In this document: in pieces, positions 16,973-23,116 of the stretch
How the letters are laid out: the number at the start of each line of letters is the position of its first letter
Numbering within the stretch: the first letter of the stretch is position 1
Source of the DNA: Streptomyces sp. CB00316
GTDB lineage: Bacteria; Actinomycetota; Actinomycetes; Streptomycetales; Streptomycetaceae
Assembly (NCBI RefSeq): GCF_001905595.1
Contig: NZ_LIXI01000016.1
Coordinates: forward strand, 18,993-82,992
Direction: 5' to 3'
Length of the DNA: 64,000 nucleotides
Notes under the pieces: generated by a model
Told to the model about the DNA's origin: nothing
Database searches by the model: none
The model's input: the letters and a program-made list of their open reading frames with translations, nothing else
Made by a program: the position numbers and the translations under genes

Positions 16973-17703
16973 CGGCCGAGCCCCCGGTGCGGGGCGACAC
17001 CGTCACCCACGGGCCCAACTCCCCGGCGATCGGCTTCGTCGGCAAGCTGTTCCTGAGCGTGTTCCTCGGCGACTTCGTCGACTTCACGGACCAGGCGAAA
17101 CGCTGGAGCGTCTGGAACTGGCCGCCCTTCCTGCTGGTCGTGTCCCTCGGCGCCTACGCGCTGATCTACGCGCCCGACGGTCCGGCGCGCCAGTTCCTCT
17201 GGGTCCACCTCGCTCTCGGCACCGCGGTCGCCCTGGCGCTGGTCCGGCTGGTACTGCCGGCGAGGGGCACCCGGGCCCACTGGCGCGTCCTGATGTCGGC
17301 GGCGGCCGTGATCTGCTCGTTCGCCGGCGTGGTCGGCATGGACCACCTCGCGGACCACGGCGAGATCGACGTCACCGGGCGGAGCCGCATCAGCGGCGGC
17401 ACGGTCACCGACGGCTCCCAGCTGCGGCTCGTGGTCGACAGCCCCGCCGACCGCTCACGGCTGCGGCTGACCCTCACCGTCCGGGACGCCGCCAAGGCCG
17501 CTCAGTTCTGCGCGCCGGAGACCCGCTACTCCGCCGAGCTGCTGGGGAACACCAGCACCCGCGTCGATGATGTGCGCAGCGGCCAGACGATCGAGTTCCC
17601 CCTGGGTGGACTGCGGGGCGCGATCGACGTGGAGATCACGCTGCTGACCGAAGAAGGCTGCCGGATGAACCTGTTCGTCGCGGACGCCGTACTTCACGAC
17701 TGA
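16969..17703 (+). CDS. Three-helix membrane protein with N-terminal G-x-NSPAIG motif
   Basis: The 244-residue protein uses a rare TTG start forced by the TTGA overlap. Residues 15-25 (HGPNSPAIGFVG) repeat the motif at the end of the preceding protein. Three membrane segments follow at about 53-69, 76-96 and 107-124. The C-terminal 120 residues look like a beta-rich domain with two cysteines (181 and 231). With three helices and a cytosolic N-terminus, the C-terminal domain would lie outside, where a disulfide is possible and where the next gene's lipoprotein acts. No database family is recognised. The topology is my inference. Confidence 0.72.
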   Translation: MTAEPPVRGDTVTHGPNSPAIGFVGKLFLSVFLGDFVDFTDQAKRWSVWNWPPFLLVVSLGAYALIYAPDGPARQFLWVHLALGTAVALALVRLVLPARGTRAHWRVLMSAAAVICSFAGVVGMDHLADHGEIDVTGRSRISGGTVTDGSQLRLVVDSPADRSRLRLTLTVRDAAKAAQFCAPETRYSAELLGNTSTRVDDVRSGQTIEFPLGGLRGAIDVEITLLTEEGCRMNLFVADAVLHD

Positions 17704-17712
17704 GAGGACACC

Positions 17713-18621
17713 GTGGTCCCCACCTCCACGACCGGGCGCCCGGCGCGGCCCCTGCCCGGCCGGCTGCCCGGCATCGTCGCCGCGCTGGTCCTGCTGGCGA
17801 GCCTCGCCGCCTGCTCCTCCGAGGAGCCGGAGCGGGAGTTCCTCGGCGTGAAGCGCATCACGGTCGCGATGCACAACGACCTGCCCGGCCTGTCGTACTC
17901 CTCGAACTACGACCGTTCCGGACTGGACTTCCTCATGTTCCAGCACGTCGAGGAGGAGATCGACGTCGACTTCAGCGAGCCCGTCGACGTCTCCTCGGGG
18001 GACCGGGTCACCCAGCTCATCCAGCGCAAGGCGGACATGACGATCGCGTCGTTCTCCATCACGGCCGAACGGATGGACGAGATCGATTTCGTCGGGCCCT
18101 ACCTCAAGACCCGGCAGGGCTTCCTCGTCGGTCCGGACGGGGCCTACGTGGAGCGGCTGTCCGACCTGCGGGGCAGCCAGATCTGCACCTGGCAGGGGAC
18201 CACCTCGGTCGAAGCCCTGGAGGGCATCAGGGAGACCGCCGGCGCCGATCCGGTCACCCTGACCGACGCGTCGGACTGCATCGAGCAGCTCATCGCCGGC
18301 CAGGTGAAGGCGGTCTCCACCGACCAGGCCATCCTCTACGGCTTCGCGCGGCAGTACGAGAAGGAGGGGCTGCGCGTGGTGCCGGACGTGACGATAGGAG
18401 CCCCGCAGCACTACGGCATCGGGCTGCCGAAGGGACACACCGCGGACTGCCGCAGGCTGGAGTCCTGGCTCAAGAAGCATGTGGGCACGAGCGGTTGGAT
18501 CAGGGACGTCGAGACGTCCCTCCCCGCACTCATCGAGGAGAATCCGGGCTGGATCAGCAGTCACAAGCCGAGCGCCGCCGAGATCGAGGCACGGTCGTGC
18601 CGCGACAGCATCAGTCCCTGA
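17713..18621 (+). CDS. Orphan solute-binding lipoprotein (amino-acid-binding type 3 fold)
   Basis: A 302-residue exported lipoprotein: n-region with arginines, hydrophobic core and lipobox LASLAAC at about residues 28-34. The mature part matches periplasmic binding proteins of polar amino acid transporters (ITVAMHNDLPGLSY, RKADMTIASFSITAERMDEIDF, LSDLRGSQICTWQGTTSVE). No ABC permease or ATPase gene is nearby. Instead it follows the membrane protein gene by 10 bases and probably forms a unit with it, so it may sense rather than import a ligand. Four cysteines in the mature part are more than usual. It overlaps the convergent paaX gene by 11 bases. Confidence 0.85.
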   Translation: MVPTSTTGRPARPLPGRLPGIVAALVLLASLAACSSEEPEREFLGVKRITVAMHNDLPGLSYSSNYDRSGLDFLMFQHVEEEIDVDFSEPVDVSSGDRVTQLIQRKADMTIASFSITAERMDEIDFVGPYLKTRQGFLVGPDGAYVERLSDLRGSQICTWQGTTSVEALEGIRETAGADPVTLTDASDCIEQLIAGQVKAVSTDQAILYGFARQYEKEGLRVVPDVTIGAPQHYGIGLPKGHTADCRRLESWLKKHVGTSGWIRDVETSLPALIEENPGWISSHKPSAAEIEARSCRDSISP

Positions 18622-19438
18622 CCCGCACGAACTGCTCCCCGGCGTCCCGCAGCCGCTCGTGCAGCTTTCCGAACACCTCCGCCGAGCGCCCGCCGGGCCA
18701 CCCCTTCGGCAGCAGCTCCCTTGGCAGTCCCGGGTCCGCGTAGGGGAGTTGGCGCCAGGAGTCCAGGGCCAGCAGATAGTCCCGGTAGGCCTCCTGCGGG
18801 CGGGGGCCCTCCTCGGCCTGCGGCGTCGCCTCCCACTCCCGGAGCACCGGTTCGTGCAGGTCCAGGAAGTCCAGGTGGAGGCGGGCCACCGCGTCCAGGT
18901 CCCACCAGCGGGCCACCGACGCGCGGGTCGCGGCGAAGCCCAGGTGATCGCCGCGGAACAGGTCGACGTACGGGGCGAGTTCGAGCCGCTCCAGGGTGTG
19001 CCGGGTCTCCTCGTGGAGGCTGGCGGGGGCGATCCACACCCCGGGGGCCGCCGTGCCGAAGCCGAGGCGGGCCAGCCGCGAGCGCAGCAGGTGGCGCTTG
19101 GCGCGTTCGGCCTCGGGGACGGAGAAGACCGCGAGGACCCAGCCGTCCTCCAACCGGTGCGAGGGGCGGCCGTAGATGCGCGCGTCGCCGTCGTCGAGGA
19201 GCTGGCGGGCGTCCGGCGACAGGGCGTACGCCGCCGAGCCGTCCGCCGCCCGGGCGGGGACCAGCAGCCCGCGCCGCTTGAGCCGTGAGACGCAGGAGCG
19301 TACGGAAGGGGCGTCGACGCCCACCGCGTGCAGCAGGCGGATCAGCTCCGCCACCGCGAAGGGCGCGCCGTCCGCCGGACGGCCGTAGGCGCCGTAGAGC
19401 GTGATGATCAGGGAACGGGGGGTGCGCAGCTCGGCCAC
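18611..19438 (-). CDS. PaaX-family transcriptional repressor
   Basis: The 275-residue protein starts with a winged HTH (SLIITLYGAYG, then VRSCVSRLKRRGLLVP), followed by the PaaX dimerisation region (DGWVLAVFSVPEAERAKRHLLRS is typical) and the C-terminal domain (EAYRDYLLALDSWRQLPYADPGLP). PaaX proteins sense an aryl-CoA ester, classically phenylacetyl-CoA, and release catabolic promoters. It lies next to an aryl-CoA ligase gene on the same strand, so the inducer here is probably that ligase's product. The GTG start is 9 bases after the ligase gene's stop, so the ligase and regulator are likely co-transcribed. Confidence 0.9.
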   Translation of the reverse strand: MAELRTPRSLIITLYGAYGRPADGAPFAVAELIRLLHAVGVDAPSVRSCVSRLKRRGLLVPARAADGSAAYALSPDARQLLDDGDARIYGRPSHRLEDGWVLAVFSVPEAERAKRHLLRSRLARLGFGTAAPGVWIAPASLHEETRHTLERLELAPYVDLFRGDHLGFAATRASVARWWDLDAVARLHLDFLDLHEPVLREWEATPQAEEGPRPQEAYRDYLLALDSWRQLPYADPGLPRELLPKGWPGGRSAEVFGKLHERLRDAGEQFVRVRD

Positions 19439-19447
19439 GTGATCACT

Positions 19448-21145
19448 CTAGAGGTGCCGGTCCCGGAGCAGGAACCGCTGGAGCTTGCCGGTCGCGGTGC
19501 GTGGCAGGGACTGTTCGAAGACGAAGACGCGCGGGCCTTTGTGCGGGGCCAGAACGGCTTTCATATGGGCGCGCAGGGAGTCGGCCGTCTGCTCCGAGCC
19601 CTCCGTCAGCACCACGTGCGCCACCACGATCTCCCCGCGCAGTTCGTCGGCCCGGCCCACCACGGCCGCCTCCGCGACCTCCGGATGGCGCAGCAGGGCG
19701 TCCTCCACCTCGGGGCCCGCGATGTTGTACCCGGAGGAGATGATCATGTCGTCGGCGCGGGCCACGTAACGGAAGTAGCCGTCCGGTTCGCGGACGAAGG
19801 TGTCACCGGTCATGTTCCAGCCGTGCCGGACGTACTCCGTCTGCCGGGGGTCGGCCAGATAGCGGCAGCCGACCGGTCCGCGTACGGCGAGCAGCCCCGC
19901 CTCGCCGTCGGGCAGCTCCTCGCCGTGCTCGTCGACCACCCTGGCCTGCCAGCCCGGCACGGGGACGCCGATGGTGCCGGGGCGGATGGCGTCGTCGGCG
20001 GCGGAGATGAAGATGTGCAGCAGCTCGGTGGCCCCGATGCCGTTGACGATGCGCAGCCCGGTCGCTCCGAACCAGGCCTGCCAGGTCGCCGCGGGCAGGT
20101 TCTCCCCGGCCGACACGCAGCGGCGCAGGGCGGAGAGGTCGTGGCCGTCCAGCTGGCCGAGCATCGTGCGGTAGGCGGTCGGCGCGGTGAAGAGGACCGA
20201 GACCCGGTGGCGTTCCAGCGCGGGCAGCAGATGCTGCGGTCCCGCCTGCTCCAGCAGCAGCGTCGAGGCCCCGGCCCGGAGCGGGAAGACCAGCAGGCCG
20301 CCGAGGCCGAAGGTGAAGCCGAGCGGCGGGCTGCCCGCGAACACGTCGTCGGGGAGCGGCCGCAGCACCTGGGCGGAGAAGGTGTCGGCGATGGCGAGCA
20401 GGTCCCGGTGGAGGTGCATACAGCCCTTGGGGCGCCCGGTGGTCCCCGAGGTGAACGCGATGAGGGCGACCTCGTCGGCGGCCGTGTCGACCGCCCGGTA
20501 CGGGCCGGAGCCGGCGTGCTCGGCCGCCAGCCGGGTCAGGTCGTCGGGGCCGTCCCCTCCGAACAGGACCGTCCGCAGGCCGTACGTGTCCCCCTCCGCC
20601 CGGTCCGCCGCCTTCGCCAGGTCCGCCGCCTTCGCCAGGTCCTCGGCCGAGCGGGCGTCGCACAGCGCGTGGCTCACCCGGGCCAGCGAGCAGATGGTGG
20701 ACAGTTCACTCGCCCGCGCCTGCGCCAGTACGGTCACCGCCACCGCGCCCGCCTTCATGACGGCGAGCCAGCACGCGGCCAGCCAGGGCGTGGTGGGGCC
20801 GCGCAGCAGCACCCGGTTCCCGGGGACCACCCCCAGGTCGGCGGTGAGCACATGGGCGATGCGGTCCACCGTCTCCCGCAGCTCGCCGTAGCTCCAGACG
20901 CCCCCGTCGCCGGAGCGCAGCGCGGGACGGTCCGGGCCCCGCTCCTCCACCGTGCGGTCCAGCAGCTCGTACCCGCAGTTCAGCCGGTCGGGGTACCGCA
21001 GCCCGGGACTATCCAGGAGGAGCTCCGGCCACTGCTCCGGCGGTGGCAGATGGTCGCGCGCGAACGTGTCGGTGTGCGCACCGGGGACGCGTACGGACGC
21101 GTCGGCGGCGGCTGTGGGCGTGTTCGGCGAGGAATTCGGCTCCAT
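19448..21145 (-). CDS. Aryl-CoA ligase (benzoate/2-aminobenzoate-CoA ligase family)
   Basis: ANL-superfamily acyl-adenylating enzyme, about 565 residues. Visible motifs: P-loop LIAFTSGTTGRPKGCMH, NGIGATELLHIF, the hinge region YVARADDMIISSGYNIAGPEVED and the catalytic Lys in PRTATGKLQRFLL near the C-terminus. The FGLGGLLVFPLRAG stretch and overall length fit the benzoate-CoA ligase subfamily. It would activate an aromatic acid for the fused monooxygenase/reductase. The ATG at 21145 is preferred over the TTG just before it. A 6-residue duplication (LAKAAD twice) reflects an 18-bp direct repeat in the gene. Confidence 0.88.
   Translation of the reverse strand: MEPNSSPNTPTAAADASVRVPGAHTDTFARDHLPPPEQWPELLLDSPGLRYPDRLNCGYELLDRTVEERGPDRPALRSGDGGVWSYGELRETVDRIAHVLTADLGVVPGNRVLLRGPTTPWLAACWLAVMKAGAVAVTVLAQARASELSTICSLARVSHALCDARSAEDLAKAADLAKAADRAEGDTYGLRTVLFGGDGPDDLTRLAAEHAGSGPYRAVDTAADEVALIAFTSGTTGRPKGCMHLHRDLLAIADTFSAQVLRPLPDDVFAGSPPLGFTFGLGGLLVFPLRAGASTLLLEQAGPQHLLPALERHRVSVLFTAPTAYRTMLGQLDGHDLSALRRCVSAGENLPAATWQAWFGATGLRIVNGIGATELLHIFISAADDAIRPGTIGVPVPGWQARVVDEHGEELPDGEAGLLAVRGPVGCRYLADPRQTEYVRHGWNMTGDTFVREPDGYFRYVARADDMIISSGYNIAGPEVEDALLRHPEVAEAAVVGRADELRGEIVVAHVVLTEGSEQTADSLRAHMKAVLAPHKGPRVFVFEQSLPRTATGKLQRFLLRDRHL
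20603..20638 (+). repeat. Perfect 18-bp direct repeat in the aryl-CoA ligase gene
   Basis: Two adjacent copies of GTCCGCCGCCTTCGCCAG. The unit is a multiple of three and duplicates six residues in a surface-type alanine/lysine helix of the ligase without shifting the frame. It looks like a recent slippage product. Confidence 0.85.
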
Positions 21146-21271
21146 CAAGGATCGCCCCCTTGTCGCCTTCGGAGCGTATCGTTTGGGTGACGGTAGTCAA
21201 CAGTTCGCGATATGCCAGAGGCGCGACAGAACGACGGACCCGACAACAGACGCGACAAGAGAGGCGCCGCC
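21146..21271 (+). promoter_or_regulatory. Divergent promoter region of the aryl-CoA catabolic genes
   Basis: About 125 bases separate the ligase gene (leftward) from the acyl-CoA dehydrogenase gene (rightward). The middle part (around 21174-21215) is clearly richer in A/T than its surroundings and contains ATCG...CGAT ends about 35 bases apart. It is the natural place for both promoters and for a PaaX operator. No exact consensus could be matched by eye. Confidence 0.5.
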
Positions 21272-22402
21272 ATGACGGCATTCTCCCTCGAACCGGCACA
21301 GACCGCCTGGTGCGAGGAGCTGCGCACCCTCGCCGAACAGCAGCTGCGCCCGCTGGCGGAGAAGGGAGAGCCCGGGCGCGTCAACCGCCCCCTGCTGGCC
21401 GCCCTCGGTGAGCTGGGGCTGCTGGAGCGGATGTTCTCCTCCGGCGCGCTGGACCTGTGCCTGCTGCGGGAGTCCCTGGCCCGGGGCTGCACCGAGGCCG
21501 AGACCGCGCTCGCCCTCCAGGGCCTCGGCACCACGCCGATCGTCCGGGCCGGCACCCCCGCCCAGCGCGAGCGCTGGCTCCCCGAGGTCCGGACCGGGCG
21601 GGCGGTCGCCGCCTTCGCACTCAGCGAGCCGGGCGCCGGGTCCGACGCCGGGGCCCTGAGCCTGGCCGCCGAACCCACCCCCGGCGGCTGGCGGCTCACC
21701 GGCGAGAAGTGCTGGATCTCCAACGCCCCCGAGGCCGACTTCGCCACCGTCTTCGCCCGCACCACCCCCGGCGCCGGCTCACGCGGCATCACCGCCTTCC
21801 TGGTCCCCGCCGACCGCCCCGGACTCACGGGCCAGGCCCTCGACATGCTCTCCCCGCACCCCGTCGGCACCCTGGAGTTCGACGGCGTACCGGTCACCGC
21901 CGACGACGTCCTCGGCGAGCCCGACCGGGGCTTCCGGGTCGCGATGGACACCCTCAACCTCTTCCGGCCCAGCGTCGGCGCCTTCGCCGTCGGGATGGCC
22001 CGCGCCGCCCTCGACGCCACCGTGGGCCACACCGCCCGCCGCACCGCGTTCGGCGGTCCGCTGAGCGACCTCCAGGCCGTCTCCCACCAGGTCGCCGAGA
22101 TGGCCACCCGCACCGAGGCCGCCCGCCTGCTGGTGTACGCGGCGGCCGCCGCGTACGACGCGGGGGAGAGCGGCGTGCCGGGCCGCGCCGCGATGGCCAA
22201 GCTGTACGCCACCGAGACCGCGCAGTACGTGGTCGACACCGCCGTCCAACTCCACGGCGCCCGGGCCCTGCGCCGCGGCCATCTGCTCGAACACCTCTAC
22301 CGCGAGGTCCGCGCGCCCCGGATCTACGAGGGCGCCAGCGAGGTGCAGCGCGCCATCATCGCCAGGGAGCTGTACGCCACCGCCGCCGCCCAGGAGTCCT
22401 GA
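21272..22402 (+). CDS. Acyl-CoA dehydrogenase
   Basis: A 376-residue FAD-dependent acyl-CoA dehydrogenase. Signatures: AFALSEPGAGSDAGAL (substrate/FAD block), GEKCWISNAPEADF, RTAFGGPLSDLQAVSHQVAEMA and the C-terminal VQLHGARALRRGHLLEHLYREVRAPRIYEG helix region. The Gly in RIYEGASEVQR occupies the place where many family members carry the catalytic Glu nearby. In this cluster it would oxidise the reduced ring-derived CoA ester. AGAGG lies before the ATG; an upstream in-frame ATG at 21212 has no comparable ribosome site. RidA follows after 12 bases, so the two are co-transcribed. Confidence 0.9.
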   Translation: MTAFSLEPAQTAWCEELRTLAEQQLRPLAEKGEPGRVNRPLLAALGELGLLERMFSSGALDLCLLRESLARGCTEAETALALQGLGTTPIVRAGTPAQRERWLPEVRTGRAVAAFALSEPGAGSDAGALSLAAEPTPGGWRLTGEKCWISNAPEADFATVFARTTPGAGSRGITAFLVPADRPGLTGQALDMLSPHPVGTLEFDGVPVTADDVLGEPDRGFRVAMDTLNLFRPSVGAFAVGMARAALDATVGHTARRTAFGGPLSDLQAVSHQVAEMATRTEAARLLVYAAAAAYDAGESGVPGRAAMAKLYATETAQYVVDTAVQLHGARALRRGHLLEHLYREVRAPRIYEGASEVQRAIIARELYATAAAQES

Positions 22403-22414
22403 GGAGCCGCCCGA

Positions 22415-22816
22415 ATGAGCCCGTCCCATCGGATCAATCCGCCCGAACTCTCCCCGCCCACCGGCTTCTCGCACGCCGTCGTCGCCACCGGCGGCCACCT
22501 GGTCTTCCTCGCCGGGCAGACCTCCCTCGACCCGGACGGCAAGGTCGTCGGCGCCACCCTGCCCGAACAGTTCGCCACCGCGCTCACCAACCTGCTCACC
22601 GCCCTGCACGCGGCCGGCGGTGCCCCCGCCGACCTGGCCCGCGTCACGGTGTACGCCACCGATGTGGCCGACTACCGGTCCCACGCCGCCGAACTCGGCC
22701 GGATCTGGCGCCGGCTGGCCGGGCGTGACTACCCCGCGATGGCGGTCATCGGGGTGGCCCGGCTCTGGGACGAACAGGCGATGGTCGAGATCGACGGGAT
22801 CGCCGTGCTGCCCTGA
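22415..22816 (+). CDS. RidA/YjgF/YER057c family imine/enamine deaminase
   Basis: The 133-residue protein has the small trimeric RidA fold: FSHAVVATGGHLVFLAGQTSLDPDGKVVG at the N-terminus, then a helix ending NLLTALHAAGG and the DLARVTVYATDVADY block. RidA proteins hydrolyse reactive enamines and imines to ketones. Linked to an aryl-CoA pathway, one plausible job is removing the amino group of a dearomatised 2-amino ring intermediate. That would favour anthranilate over salicylate as the substrate. The link is inference; many RidA paralogs act generally. Confidence 0.88.
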   Translation: MSPSHRINPPELSPPTGFSHAVVATGGHLVFLAGQTSLDPDGKVVGATLPEQFATALTNLLTALHAAGGAPADLARVTVYATDVADYRSHAAELGRIWRRLAGRDYPAMAVIGVARLWDEQAMVEIDGIAVLP

Positions 22817-23116
22817 GCGGGACGGCGCCCGACGTCGTGCCGCATTCGCGCCAAGAACCCGAAACGCACCCCCCCGGGTAAAGAATTCGTCAAGAGGGTC
22901 GCGTTTGGCTCTCCGGGTGCGGCACCACAGGGAACACCTCCACCTGCGTTCACAGTGACCCCTGCGTCCGCCGTTGAAGCTCCCTCGGGCGCGTCGGGGG
23001 CCTCAGCGTGCCGGATCGCGCGCGGCGTGCCGGTCCGATGAATCCACTGGGGCGATATATCTGTATTTGGTGCCCTCTATCTCGGTTGTCTCGCCGCTCG
23101 ACCCGGACGCCACGCC
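22817..23116. other. Gene-free 300-base gap before the Mrp operon
   Basis: No convincing gene is seen. The first part is G/C-rich with a run of cytosines. The last 75 bases are much richer in A/T (GGCGATATATCTGTATTTGG, starting at 23051) and probably carry the promoter of the antiporter operon. No Shine-Dalgarno is obvious just before the GTG of the first subunit. Confidence 0.5.
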
